Positions 32,598-40,295 of a stretch of 49,078 nt of DNA are shown here, one piece after another (the first letter of the stretch is position 1; every line of letters begins with the position of its first letter). The DNA lies in NCBI GenBank assembly GCA_018333785.1, contig JAGXSU010000103.1:1-49078 (forward strand). Direction: 5' to 3'. The notes below the pieces were generated by a model that was not told where the DNA came from, did no database searches, and worked only from the letters and a program-made list of their open reading frames with translations. Both the position numbers and the translations under genes were made by a program. The stretch is from Methylomicrobium sp. GTDB lineage: Bacteria; Pseudomonadota; Gammaproteobacteria; Methylococcales; Methylomonadaceae.

Positions 32598-34044
32598 TAT
32601 TCCTCTCCCGTAGAATCTCTTTTAGTATATTTATTTGCTGCAAAAAGTTTCTTATTTCTTTTGGCCAATAGACAGAAATCAAATAATTTAATTCCTGCTC
32701 AGATACCACTCTATCAATGTAATCGTATAGATTTTTTATTTTTGCTTGATGGATTTCAATGTTTTTTTGCAATGACCCCATCGTTTTTTTAATTTTGCTT
32801 TCCTTTTTATCGCTCCAATCGTTTAGAAACCCGTGGTGCCGTCCTCCGCTTTGCGCAATCTCAAAATCATTTTTTGTCATATTACTAAGCATATCCGGTT
32901 TTGCCGTTGAAATAAATTCACCCAGCCGCTTAAAATGATACTGCGGATCAATCCCGGCATTCAAAATAGCATCGATGTCTTTGCCCTTCAGCAGCTGCTC
33001 AAGCTTGTCGGCACTGCCCATGATCTGCCTTGCATCATTTGCAGGAAGTTTGCTCAGCGCTTTTTGCCCAGCGTCCGGAACGAATCGCTCTTTGCCTTCC
33101 ACTGATGCTCTGGGCCTGAGTAGGCATCGGCAAAAAGGATGGAAAGGCGGCTTGGGCGCCTGCGCTTTTGGATAAATACCAGGCCCCAAACCGTAAGCGT
33201 CTAATCCCGTGTGATAGTCGCAAATGTCTAACCGTGGATGTGTTGCAGATAGTTTGATCTGAACATAATCAAAGCCCTCGTCCGCCATGATTTCGGCAGC
33301 ATATTGATCAGTGTGCGCCCTGTGCAGTTCGGTTTGTGCAATTCGGTTAGCAAAGTAGCGATTGCGTTCATGCACTGCCGTTTTCAGCGTATTGGCCAAG
33401 GCTCTTTGACCTGCCCCTTGCTCCAGTGCATCGAGGGCTTGCAAGTAAGCGGCTCTTAACGCGGGCGTCTTTAAGTTTCCGGCTTGGATCCGCGCATAAA
33501 TTCGGGCTAATTCCGGCCCAACTTCAAAATGATCAGCCAGGCCTTTGAGCTTTGAACCGGTATAGTCTTTATTCCATAACGCCTTAAACGCTTCATCATC
33601 GCCGAATGCAGCCCTTAAATATTTAGGCAGCTGAACTTTAACTTTTAGCGGCTCTTCAGCTCTAAAGTTATACCCTTCATACAGTTGCAATGCTAATTTA
33701 CGCGAATCCTGAAATCCTTTTGTGTGGTCATTAATCAAGCGTAACGCGGTTGCCTGTACGCTCTGACTGTGCTGATAAAGCTTGTCTGAGAGCTTTAACC
33801 CGCTGATGTTTAGATTTTTGAGTTCAGCAGCACCAATGCTGGTAATCAGGATTTTATTGAACGCCTCGAGCAATGCGGATTGATACTGACCCGTAAACCC
33901 GGCCTGTATCTCTGCGATTGCATCACGCGGGGATTTTTCGCCCGACTTAAGCAACTCTATCAATCTGCCAAATGCCGCCAATGAAAGCCGGTTTATTTCG
34001 GCTTGGATGTTGTTGAGATTGGCAATGTGCTGGGATTCGTTCAT
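32584..34044 (-). CDS. MuF-like head morphogenesis protein with a C-terminal extension, 486 aa
   Basis: Residues about 100-310 hold the SPP1 gp7/MuF core: VHERNRYFANRIAQTELHRA, then DICDYHTGLDAYGLGPGIYP and PPFHPFCRCLLRPR. MuF proteins sit in the head and can be ejected. From about residue 388 the composition changes to a lysine-rich, AT-rich segment (SGGRHHGFLNDWSDKKESKI, then KKTMGSLQKNIEIHQAKIKN). This looks like the exchangeable toxin-like tips of some MuF proteins. A small coupled gene follows. The MuF part is certain, the toxin idea is not. Confidence 0.8.
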   Translation of the reverse strand: MNESQHIANLNNIQAEINRLSLAAFGRLIELLKSGEKSPRDAIAEIQAGFTGQYQSALLEAFNKILITSIGAAELKNLNISGLKLSDKLYQHSQSVQATALRLINDHTKGFQDSRKLALQLYEGYNFRAEEPLKVKVQLPKYLRAAFGDDEAFKALWNKDYTGSKLKGLADHFEVGPELARIYARIQAGNLKTPALRAAYLQALDALEQGAGQRALANTLKTAVHERNRYFANRIAQTELHRAHTDQYAAEIMADEGFDYVQIKLSATHPRLDICDYHTGLDAYGLGPGIYPKAQAPKPPFHPFCRCLLRPRASVEGKERFVPDAGQKALSKLPANDARQIMGSADKLEQLLKGKDIDAILNAGIDPQYHFKRLGEFISTAKPDMLSNMTKNDFEIAQSGGRHHGFLNDWSDKKESKIKKTMGSLQKNIEIHQAKIKNLYDYIDRVVSEQELNYLISVYWPKEIRNFLQQINILKEILRERNNDKK

Positions 34045-34050
34045 GTTTGC

Positions 34051-35274
34051 TTAGAGTGATTGGATAGACAATCCTGAAGGGCCCTCATAAGCGGGCTTGA
34101 TATAGCCGTCTAAACTATACCTGATGGCGTCGATACAATGATTGTTGGCATCAATAACGACAGGTAATACTTCTCCCGTCAAGCGATCAGTTTTGTAGCT
34201 GTACAGCCTGAATTCCTCAGCCGTTCGTTTGCAGCGCGGATGAATGATAATCTCTTTAAACCCACGCATGTAAGCAATGCCATCTTCAACGCTACCCGGC
34301 CACTTCCTTGCTGGATTGACATTAAACTTACGCCGTCGCATTGCTGAAATCGTTTCCGGACGGCTGTTATCGGCTTTAATCGGCCACTTATCTGCGCCTG
34401 GTACTTTGTTGAACAATTCCGGCAAGTCTTCTATGTCTATCCCTATGCCATAAGCTTCGTGATCGATAAACAAGCAGTCGTTTTGAATAAACGAACGAAT
34501 CAGCGTGGTAGGGTCCTGAGCAAAACCCCAGTCAGCACCGTAATAAAACCGATCAACACGGCCCGGTGTTTCAAAGTCATCGACGCGCCATTTTTTATTA
34601 AATATTTGCGCATCACTGGCGGACCAATAGCACCCTTCCCAAATATGGGCATAAGCCCCACTGTCCATAGTGCGCTGCGCGTGTTTGCGTTGTTCTTCTA
34701 AGACCTTGGGAAATTTCGGATTATCCAGGTAGTTGAGTTTGACTACGCATGACCTTGGGGGCGGGTCTTTAATCAAGCGTTTATCAACCGGGCTGCCGTC
34801 TGTTCTAGGGTTCCATACCACCCATATTTCAGACTTTGGAGCACGAATGGTAGGCTCAAGATCAACCCACGATTGTTCAGGCACATCTTCAGCTTCCTCG
34901 ACGATGCAAATATCAATCTGCGCCATTGACTTAATGCTGCTCATGTTATGACGCAAGCCACGGAATATAAACTCCGTGCCATTCAGCCCACGCAAATAAT
35001 CAACGCCTACCGCGTAATGAGCAGCAAGCCAAGGCTTAGAGGCAATTGCCGCTTTAAGCTCAGCATGGAAAGATTCTTTGATGGAAACTTGCAATTCTCG
35101 TGTGCAGAGAATTCTTAGCGGCTCACGGTAACCGAACGTTGCCGCCATCAAAGCAAAGGAAAACGATTTACCTGATCCCCTGCCCCCATAAGCGCCTCGA
35201 TAGCGTAACTCACCGCGTTCCGGCTTAAATACCGGACCCAGCTTAGGCGGAATCGCTATCTGTGCCGTCGTCAT
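34051..35274 (-). CDS. terL: Terminase large subunit (PBSX type), 407 aa
   Basis: The ATPase part shows Walker A (GGRGSGKSFSFALMA) and Walker B (IDICIVEEAED). The nuclease part has the acidic GADWGFAQDPTT block and a distal aspartate in HCIDAIRYSLDGYI. The protein pumps DNA into the head and cuts it. Length fits PBSX/SPP1-like large terminases. It overlaps the small subunit gene by 32 bp and the MuF gene follows 6 bp later. Confidence 0.93.
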   Translation of the reverse strand: MTTAQIAIPPKLGPVFKPERGELRYRGAYGGRGSGKSFSFALMAATFGYREPLRILCTRELQVSIKESFHAELKAAIASKPWLAAHYAVGVDYLRGLNGTEFIFRGLRHNMSSIKSMAQIDICIVEEAEDVPEQSWVDLEPTIRAPKSEIWVVWNPRTDGSPVDKRLIKDPPPRSCVVKLNYLDNPKFPKVLEEQRKHAQRTMDSGAYAHIWEGCYWSASDAQIFNKKWRVDDFETPGRVDRFYYGADWGFAQDPTTLIRSFIQNDCLFIDHEAYGIGIDIEDLPELFNKVPGADKWPIKADNSRPETISAMRRRKFNVNPARKWPGSVEDGIAYMRGFKEIIIHPRCKRTAEEFRLYSYKTDRLTGEVLPVVIDANNHCIDAIRYSLDGYIKPAYEGPSGLSIQSL

Positions 35275-35665
35275 CAGTCAGACAAACAATTTCAATCCGT
35301 GTGGGGGCCAGTGATCCATCAGAGTTGGTGAAGTCAATCTTCTGTGGAGAATTAAATCCGTGCATGGCGTTAAGCTCCTTTACGGCCGCGATAATGTCGG
35401 CGGCTTTGTCGGGATCAGCAACAACGCGTTTTAACTCTCTGACGCTATCCTCACGCGTCCACAGGCGTTTTTCAGCCAAGGCCGCTTTGAGTTCTTCAAC
35501 CCTTGCCAATACCTGAGTATTTGACATAAGGTTTGATGCGTTGCTCCAAACAGTTTCAGGCTTCCAATTCCTCGCCTTTGGATATGCCAGCCGGTAAGCT
35601 TCCGCCTGGTTATTACCATCAGCAACACATTGAGCGAACTTTTCTTGTTTTGGAGTCAGCTTCAT
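35243..35665 (-). CDS. terS: Terminase small subunit, 140 aa
   Basis: The opening MKLTPKQEKFAQCVADGNNQ, then AEAYRLAYPKARNWKPETVW and VLARVEELKAALAEKRLWTR is the Terminase_2/small-subunit pattern. It contains an N-terminal HTH that binds the packaging site. The acidic C-terminus (LTDDDGTDSDSA) is the usual end for contact with the large subunit. It is directly upstream of terL. Confidence 0.9.
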   Translation of the reverse strand: MKLTPKQEKFAQCVADGNNQAEAYRLAYPKARNWKPETVWSNASNLMSNTQVLARVEELKAALAEKRLWTREDSVRELKRVVADPDKAADIIAAVKELNAMHGFNSPQKIDFTNSDGSLAPTRIEIVCLTDDDGTDSDSA

Positions 35666-35674
35666 ATTGGTTTT

Positions 35675-36094
35675 TTACGAATAACGCCCTGTACGCATCT
35701 GCTTTGACAACTCTGCGGCACGATTACCCACCTGCTTAGCCCACTTGCTATTGAGCATTTCTTTGGCCGCACTGGCATAATCTTTCGTCCGGATAAAGGC
35801 CAGGGTTTTTTTAAAGTTTAACAGTCTGCGTGTGCCCAGGTTAAACGCCATATTGATTAAAACGTCTTGGCGTACCGAATCAATCTCATCCCAAAGCGGA
35901 ATGCCGCGCTTTAATTCGTGCGTAACCCTGAAGATATCGTTTTCAAGCAGGGTTTGAGCCTCTTGTAACGTGATACCCTGGTCTTCCAGATTTCTCCCAT
36001 AGCCAATGGTCAGCTTATTGGCAGTGCATTGGTAAGGGTTGAGCCTCAGCCCTTCGTGACGTTTTAATTGCTCGATCAGTTGCGGGTTAGTCAT
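35675..36094 (-). CDS. GH24 endolysin (lysozyme), 139 aa
   Basis: The N-terminus carries the E-8aa-D/C-5aa-T catalytic pattern: Glu14 (LKRHEGLRLN), Cys23 in place of Asp and Thr29 (KLTIGYGRNL). The rest (MAFNLGTRRLLNFKKTLAFI) matches T4-type lysozymes. It cleaves the glycan strands of peptidoglycan at lysis. No signal-anchor is present, so release should depend on the holin. It lies just before the terminase genes, far from the holin gene. Confidence 0.9.
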   Translation of the reverse strand: MTNPQLIEQLKRHEGLRLNPYQCTANKLTIGYGRNLEDQGITLQEAQTLLENDIFRVTHELKRGIPLWDEIDSVRQDVLINMAFNLGTRRLLNFKKTLAFIRTKDYASAAKEMLNSKWAKQVGNRAAELSKQMRTGRYS

Positions 36095-36098
36095 TGGG

Positions 36099-36362
36099 TT
36101 ATTCCTTGGTTAGCAATTCTCTTTCAACGAGGGTTGCATAGCCTGCGATATCGTGCCAAGAATCAGCATAATTCGGGTCACCGTTCAAGATTCTTCCGAT
36201 CTTGTGCGCAATCATTTCAAGCGCTTCTTTTTGAGAATTGTTGAGGCGATCCCATCCATCTAAACTCTGCATGACCATTTTTAATTCCTGCGTAATTTCA
36301 GCATGGCCATCAAACGATCCATAACGCGCTTGCCGTTCTTTCAATGTATTATCGATGCTCAT
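36099..36362 (-). CDS. DUF6378-like phage protein, 87 aa
   Basis: A small helical protein (MSIDNTLKERQARYGSFDGH, then MIAHKIGRILNGDPNYADSW). The ending HDIAGYATLVEREL with a conserved HD pair is the mark of DUF6378 phage proteins. The family resembles all-alpha nucleotide hydrolases, but no activity is known to me. It lies between the small 43-residue gene and the lysozyme gene. Confidence 0.75.
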   Translation of the reverse strand: MSIDNTLKERQARYGSFDGHAEITQELKMVMQSLDGWDRLNNSQKEALEMIAHKIGRILNGDPNYADSWHDIAGYATLVERELLTKE

Positions 36363-36494
36363 TCAGACTCCAAGACATGAATCACGGCATTCTTTAACCT
36401 GCTCAATTTCCGCTTGAGCCTCAGCAAACAAACAGTATTTACCCTGATCATGCATTTCCGGAGCTCTTAAAAAACTTAAGCTATAACGTTTCAT
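36363..36494 (-). CDS. Small hypothetical protein, 43 aa
   Basis: ATG 36494 follows AGGA at good spacing; an upstream in-frame start lacks one. The product reads MKRYSLSFLRAPEMHDQGKY and ends with two cysteines (ECRDSCLGV). It directly abuts the DUF6378 gene. Function unknown. Confidence 0.55.
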   Translation of the reverse strand: MKRYSLSFLRAPEMHDQGKYCLFAEAQAEIEQVKECRDSCLGV

Positions 36495-36501
36495 AATTTT
36501 C

Positions 36502-37416
36502 CTATTTAAAGAGTGAAATAAATTCTGCTGCGACTTGCGGCACGATGGCATTACCGTAACCTTTTAGTCTCATGCCCCGCGCTTCTTGCGTGTAGTTTGC
36601 ATTGATCGGCTCGCCTTGATAGCTGCTATGTCCCACGCTTCCGGGTAGCCCTGCAACCAGCGTGACAATGCAGGGTTCAAGACCATGCTTAATGGGCCTA
36701 AGTTTTCCGTCTCGGCCTCTGATCCAGTCGGGATTAGCCCATAGATTTGATCCTCTAATTTCCTCAAGCCACCCCCCTTTGATTCCCTCTTGGCAATCCC
36801 ACCGCCGGAAGGGGTTTTCGGAGTCATCCATCCGGCAACTTGCTGAGTCAGAGGTATCCCTGTATCGTGCGGCCTCTGTGGTTTTACCCCCCGGTTCGCA
36901 TCTGTTGAGGTTGGTGCCGCCCATCCAATATAACCTTTGTCTTTGGTGGAATGAGCCGACGCTGTGTGCGCCCAATACCTTAGCCCCAACGGCGTAGCCT
37001 TCTCTTTCCAGGTCTGTTTGTAGATCATCGAGCCATCCGTACTTAACTGCGCCTTCAACCTGTTCGCCAAACACTGTGACAGGTCTAAACTGCTTAATGA
37101 GTTCAAAAAACGCAGGCCACAAGTGGCGGTCGTCGTTTTTTCCGTTTCGCTTACCTGCAACGCTAAAAGGTTGACAAGGGCATGATCCGGTCCATACTGG
37201 TCTGGCGTCTGGCCATCCTGCAAGCTGCAAAGCAACGTCCCATCCGCCGATTCCGGCAAAAAAGTGGTGTCGGGTATAGCCTCTAATATCGCTTGGTTCG
37301 ACTTCAACAATTGATCGCTCATCTACATCACCATCCATTATTAATTTCATTTTTATGAGTTCCCGTAGCCATGCCGCGGTTTTGGGGTCTATTTCGTTGT
37401 AGTAGGCGGAAATCAT
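36502..37416 (-). CDS. dcm: DNA (cytosine-5-)-methyltransferase, Dcm type, 304 aa
   Basis: The motifs appear in order: SAM-binding FAGIGGWDVALQLAGW, catalytic SCPCQPFSVAGKRNG with the nucleophile cysteine, FGEQVEG in place of ENV, HQRQRLYW in place of QRR, and C-terminal GYGNAIVPQVAAEFI. It should methylate host or phage DNA at a short site and may evade restriction. It starts with an ATGA overlap on the upstream membrane gene. A second 250-codon frame lies wholly inside it. Confidence 0.9.
   Translation of the reverse strand: MISAYYNEIDPKTAAWLRELIKMKLIMDGDVDERSIVEVEPSDIRGYTRHHFFAGIGGWDVALQLAGWPDARPVWTGSCPCQPFSVAGKRNGKNDDRHLWPAFFELIKQFRPVTVFGEQVEGAVKYGWLDDLQTDLEREGYAVGAKVLGAHSVGSFHQRQRLYWMGGTNLNRCEPGGKTTEAARYRDTSDSASCRMDDSENPFRRWDCQEGIKGGWLEEIRGSNLWANPDWIRGRDGKLRPIKHGLEPCIVTLVAGLPGSVGHSSYQGEPINANYTQEARGMRLKGYGNAIVPQVAAEFISLFK
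36570..37322 (-). CDS. Overlapping gene nested inside the Dcm gene, 250 aa
   Basis: The frame is shifted by one base relative to Dcm and lies wholly within it. It starts at ATG 37322 after GGTGAT. The protein includes SLQDGQTPDQYGPDHALVNL, LANRLKAQLSTDGSMIYKQT and a C-terminal LNPALSRWLQGYPEAWDIAA. The GSxxYKxTWK and LNPAxSRWLxGxPxxWD blocks recur, from memory, in similarly nested proteins of other phage dcm genes. That argues against chance. Function is unknown. Confidence 0.7.
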   Translation of the reverse strand: MSDQLLKSNQAILEAIPDTTFLPESADGTLLCSLQDGQTPDQYGPDHALVNLLALQVSETEKTTTATCGLRFLNSLSSLDLSQCLANRLKAQLSTDGSMIYKQTWKEKATPLGLRYWAHTASAHSTKDKGYIGWAAPTSTDANRGVKPQRPHDTGIPLTQQVAGWMTPKTPSGGGIAKRESKGGGLRKLEDQIYGLIPTGSEAETENLGPLSMVLNPALSRWLQGYPEAWDIAAIKASRSMQTTRKKRGA

Positions 37417-37568
37417 ACAATCCTGTCTATTACCAAATCAAAACACTCGATAGCCCCATGGCCGATAGACGCAACCGCAACCAGGGCAATAAAAAACCCG
37501 AAAATAAAAATCAGGACCAGAAAAACCAAAAGAGTCACTAGCAGCCGGGTAAGATAAAACCTAAACAT
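37413..37568 (-). CDS. Small membrane protein, 51 aa
   Basis: The product MFRFYLTRLLVTLLVFLVLI, then FIFGFFIALVAVASIGHGAI has one long or two short membrane helices. Its stop overlaps the dcm start as ATGA, and its start lies within the end of the previous small gene. It is an inner-membrane protein of unknown role. Confidence 0.65.
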   Translation of the reverse strand: MFRFYLTRLLVTLLVFLVLIFIFGFFIALVAVASIGHGAIECFDLVIDRIV

Positions 37569-37764
37569 GCCAGCGCTCTTTTTTGTCTAGCGAGTTAAAA
37601 ACACAGCGATTGACCGTGTAACTTGACGAGCCGGACGGCGCCGAAGCTTTAGCAACCTCATGCGCTTCAGCCAAAGACTTAGCGATCTGAGATTGACCGG
37701 AAAGACGCTCGCCGTAAGCATCGTAAAAATCAACCCGGTATTCACCCGTTAACGTGCGAATCAG
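37561..37764 (-). CDS. Small hypothetical protein with a likely CTG start, 67 aa
   Basis: The frame reads GEYRVDFYDAYGERLSGQSQ, then IAKSLAEAHEVAKASAPSGS and a C-terminal YTVNRCVFNSLDKKERW. It lies between SSB and the membrane gene with no gap. No ATG, GTG or TTG exists in the open part, but CTG 37764 overlaps the SSB stop as CTGA, analogous to the ATGA couplings nearby. The protein-like sequence supports it; the start is inferred. Confidence 0.5.
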   Translation of the reverse strand: MIRTLTGEYRVDFYDAYGERLSGQSQIAKSLAEAHEVAKASAPSGSSSYTVNRCVFNSLDKKERWHV

Positions 37765-38201
37765 AACGGAATATCGTCGTCGTAAAAATCATCATCCGGA
37801 AAGGCCGATGATGATTTAGAATCCTCATGTTGATTTTTTCCGTCAGGATTGTGGCGGCCTGGCTCTCCTGCTGATGGCTTCTTGCCGCAAAACTCAAAAT
37901 CACGCACGGTGAATTCTGAGATGTACTTTTTTTCACCGTTTTGTGTGTATTCGCGGTTCCGAAACTGCGCATCAGCAATGAGAATTTCAGAACCCTTTTT
38001 GAAATGCTCGGCTATCACCTCGGCACGTTTACCGCTGCAAACCATTCTCAGCCAATCGGTTCGTTCTTTGATCTCGCCGGTTTGCTTGTCTTTCCAGCGC
38101 TCAGAAACCGCCATGGAGAATGACACCTTTGCGCCGCCATCAGGAAAATACTTAAGCACGGGATCAGCGCCCAAGAATCCATGAAACTGACATTTGTTCA
38201 T
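37761..38201 (-). CDS. ssb: Single-stranded DNA-binding protein, 146 aa
   Basis: The OB fold is clear (MNKCQFHGFLGADPVLKYFP, then DWLRMVCSGKRAEVIAEHFK and SEFTVRDFEFCGKKP). The C-terminus ends in the acidic tip DDDFYDDDIPF that recruits repair and replication proteins. It serves phage replication and recombination. TGATG overlaps the stop of the preceding gene. Confidence 0.95.
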   Translation of the reverse strand: MNKCQFHGFLGADPVLKYFPDGGAKVSFSMAVSERWKDKQTGEIKERTDWLRMVCSGKRAEVIAEHFKKGSEILIADAQFRNREYTQNGEKKYISEFTVRDFEFCGKKPSAGEPGRHNPDGKNQHEDSKSSSAFPDDDFYDDDIPF

Positions 38202-38479
38202 CAGCTTTCACCCGACAATAATCTAGCCTTGGCAATGCCCATCAGCTTATAGGCTTCGTCTCTATCGCCTTCGCAAAGCACAATCAGCCATTCGGCCACC
38301 GCGCTTTTCCAGCATTGTTCATCAATGCGGGCAATGTCTGGCGTGTTGGTTGCGCCCAATAAAGTCCCTTTAACCTGGCCGTTAATGATCTTGAATTCAA
38401 CCATTCCCAAGCCGGATATTTCAGGTTTTTCAAAAAATAAATCAATTTGTTCGTTGTTAACGACAGCTTCCAGTTTCAT
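38201..38479 (-). CDS. Hypothetical early protein, 92 aa
   Basis: Start taken at ATG 38479 (MKLEAVVNNEQIDLFFEKPE), since the longer frame overlaps the HNH gene. The second half reads ARIDEQCWKSAVAEWLIVLC, then DRDEAYKLMGIAKARLL. No family is recognised. It lies between the HNH nuclease and SSB in the early leftward operon. Confidence 0.55.
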   Translation of the reverse strand: MKLEAVVNNEQIDLFFEKPEISGLGMVEFKIINGQVKGTLLGATNTPDIARIDEQCWKSAVAEWLIVLCEGDRDEAYKLMGIAKARLLSGES

Positions 38480-38498
38480 AGTTTTTGTGCTGGTTAAG

Positions 38499-38735
38499 TT
38501 ATTTTTTCTTACCGTGGGCAGCACCATGACAGGCCGCACACAGAGTAATTAAATCCTTCATCAGCTCGCGTCCTCGCCTGGCGTAGGTCAGATGATGCAC
38601 TTCGAGCTTATGGCGACCGCCACAATGACGGCATTTCGCCTGGTCCCTAAATACCACTTTTGACCGTAACTTTTGCCAGCGCTCTTGCTGCAGTGATTCA
38701 CGGTAGTCTTTTTGTGTTTGCTTCAGCCTGGGCAC
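38499..38735 (-). CDS. HNH endonuclease, 78 aa
   Basis: A compact HNH protein: KVVFRDQAKCRHCGGRHKLE, then VHHLTYARRGRELMKDLITL and CAACHGAAHGKKK. The two CxxC zinc pairs and the HH/H catalytic residues are present. Small HNH nucleases next to replication genes occur in many temperate phages. Here it follows the helicase loader by 2 bp. Confidence 0.85.
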   Translation of the reverse strand: MPRLKQTQKDYRESLQQERWQKLRSKVVFRDQAKCRHCGGRHKLEVHHLTYARRGRELMKDLITLCAACHGAAHGKKK

Positions 38736-38737
38736 GG

Positions 38738-39346
38738 TTAAGCCATCCGGAAGTGCTCACGGCAATAAAAATTACTGCCACCCACCGTACCCGCGCTGAT
38801 CGTCCCAGCATTGGAGCAGCCGGGAATGGTGCATCCGTGCTCAAAACCTGCAAAGCTGTGTAGCGTCTTGCTGTGGCTCAGCTCTAAAACAGCCGCATGG
38901 TTTTGTAGCGCAGCGGCTTTGCTTCCTGGCTTGCCTGATCCGGCCTTGGCATCCGCCAGCATTGCCAGTGGATCGCACTGATGCTTAGGGGGCGGTAATT
39001 CCGCTAACCGCTCAGCCTCAACCCGGTTTTTCTCAGCATTGACACGCGACTTTATCGCCTGCTCTACCAGCGAAAAAAGCTGTGGAACTGTGGGCGGCCA
39101 CTCGGTATTTTTTTCAAAATAACGTTCGTAACCGTCAACAATGTCCGGTATCTCAAGCCCTTTCAGCTTTGCGTAAAGCCTGCGCTTGTACAATCTCAGT
39201 GCTTCAGGATCGCCAAACTGGGACTTAAACTTGTGACCAAAGTCGGCTTTCATCGCGTTGATTAAACTCACGATGCACAGGGCCAGCGGATCGTCAAAAG
39301 TCCGTTGATCGCCATTCTGCTTCGCTAATTGCGCTGTTTCTGTCAT
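38738..39346 (-). CDS. Lambda P-like helicase loader, 202 aa
   Basis: ATG 39346 follows GAGGTGATT. The core ALCIVSLINAMKADFGHKFK, then FGDPEALRLYKRRLYAKLKG and EWPPTVPQLFSLVEQAIKS follows the lambda P/replication P pattern. It is downstream of the initiator-like gene and overlaps its end by 53 bp. A C-terminal zinc pattern (CTIPGCSN, then FYCREHF) may bind metal. It should bring host DnaB to the phage origin. Confidence 0.7.
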   Translation of the reverse strand: MTETAQLAKQNGDQRTFDDPLALCIVSLINAMKADFGHKFKSQFGDPEALRLYKRRLYAKLKGLEIPDIVDGYERYFEKNTEWPPTVPQLFSLVEQAIKSRVNAEKNRVEAERLAELPPPKHQCDPLAMLADAKAGSGKPGSKAAALQNHAAVLELSHSKTLHSFAGFEHGCTIPGCSNAGTISAGTVGGSNFYCREHFRMA

Positions 39347-40283
39347 AATCACCTCTCGTTACAGGATAGCCACAGCCGTTTACCTTGCCGGGTGCGCTCT
39401 GGCTTTTTTGTTTCGGGTTGTCCTGCTCTTTCGCTAACCAGCCGTTAGCAAATTTCAAAATGCCTCCCTTGGTTTTTCGCCGAGATGGACAGGCATCAAG
39501 CCATCCACGCATTTTCCTCAGCTCTTGCAGCACATCCACCGCCGGGTAAAGTTCTACCCAGGACAAGTACCGGTTGCGATTAATCGCAAACAGGGTTTTG
39601 TCGTTTAGCGGCAATTCAATGACCACAATGTCTGCGTCCTGTGCAGTCGCTTTCGCGTTACCGTCATCCTGGCTTGGGATAATCACATCTGGTTTTTTGA
39701 TTTCTTGCGTATCGCCTGCATCGAGCGAAGGCTCGGTGCAAAAAGCTTTTTCCTGTTCCTGTTCCTGTTCCTGTTCCTGTTCCTGTTCCTGATTAGGGCA
39801 TGTCTTACCGGAAGGCTTACCGGAAGGCTTACCGGAAGGCTTACCGATAGTCTCTAAGAACGCATTAACAAAGGGTTCTCCAAAATCAGCTAACTGATTA
39901 ATGATGTATTGATGAGCCTCGTTTTTAAGATCGCATTCAGGTAATAGCTCCCATTCTTGAGCCCAAGACCTGACAACGTTGGGAGATTCCGGTTTGTTAA
40001 GCTTTAGCGCATTCGGAAGCCATACCAACTTTGATGTAAAATCGGCTTTAGCCATGCCTTGGTTTAAGACTTCAAGAAATGCTTTGTCAAAGCCTTCCTG
40101 TTCCCAATCTAGGTCTTCAGCCATTGACGCTCGACCGGCTCTAAACAGACCCGGGATCGGGCCGGTATGCGGGCCGGTCAAAAGAAAAAACCACAATGCC
40201 TGTCCGCAAGGCTGAGCTTTGGATAATGACGTGAATTTCTTATCACACCACATCCTGACCTCAATCTTTCTGTATCTGGACAT
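39294..40283 (-). CDS. Lambda O-like replication initiator, 329 aa
   Basis: The N-terminal HTH region reads IEVRMWCDKKFTSLSKAQPC, then FLLTGPHTGPIPGLFRAGRA and MAEDLDWEQEGFDKAFLEVL, typical for replisome organisers. The middle has GKPSGKPSGKPSGK and seven QE pairs, encoded by tandem repeats that could be origin iterons. The C-terminus (LFAINRNRYLSWVELYPAVD) contains the helicase-loader contact in related proteins. It precedes the P-like gene. Assigned by pattern and synteny. Confidence 0.7.
   Translation of the reverse strand: MSRYRKIEVRMWCDKKFTSLSKAQPCGQALWFFLLTGPHTGPIPGLFRAGRASMAEDLDWEQEGFDKAFLEVLNQGMAKADFTSKLVWLPNALKLNKPESPNVVRSWAQEWELLPECDLKNEAHQYIINQLADFGEPFVNAFLETIGKPSGKPSGKPSGKTCPNQEQEQEQEQEQEQEKAFCTEPSLDAGDTQEIKKPDVIIPSQDDGNAKATAQDADIVVIELPLNDKTLFAINRNRYLSWVELYPAVDVLQELRKMRGWLDACPSRRKTKGGILKFANGWLAKEQDNPKQKSQSAPGKVNGCGYPVTRGDYDRNSAISEAEWRSTDF
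39750..39847. repeat. ori: Tandem repeats inside the initiator gene, candidate replication origin
   Basis: Seven perfect TTCCTG units (39750-39791) are followed by three perfect 12-bp units CTTACCGGAAGG (39804-39839) and a partial fourth (to 39847). In lambda, the origin iterons lie inside gene O. The 12-bp units contain the inverted pair TTACCGG/CCGGAA-like symmetry and suit a protein-binding iteron. The TTCCTG run may be only a coding repeat. Confidence 0.55.
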
Positions 40284-40295
40284 ATTCGATAAGCC

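Noticed and set aside
39750-39847. Possible CRISPR array
   Set aside because: Units are 6 and 12 bp with no spacers; they encode QE and GKPS repeats of the initiator protein.
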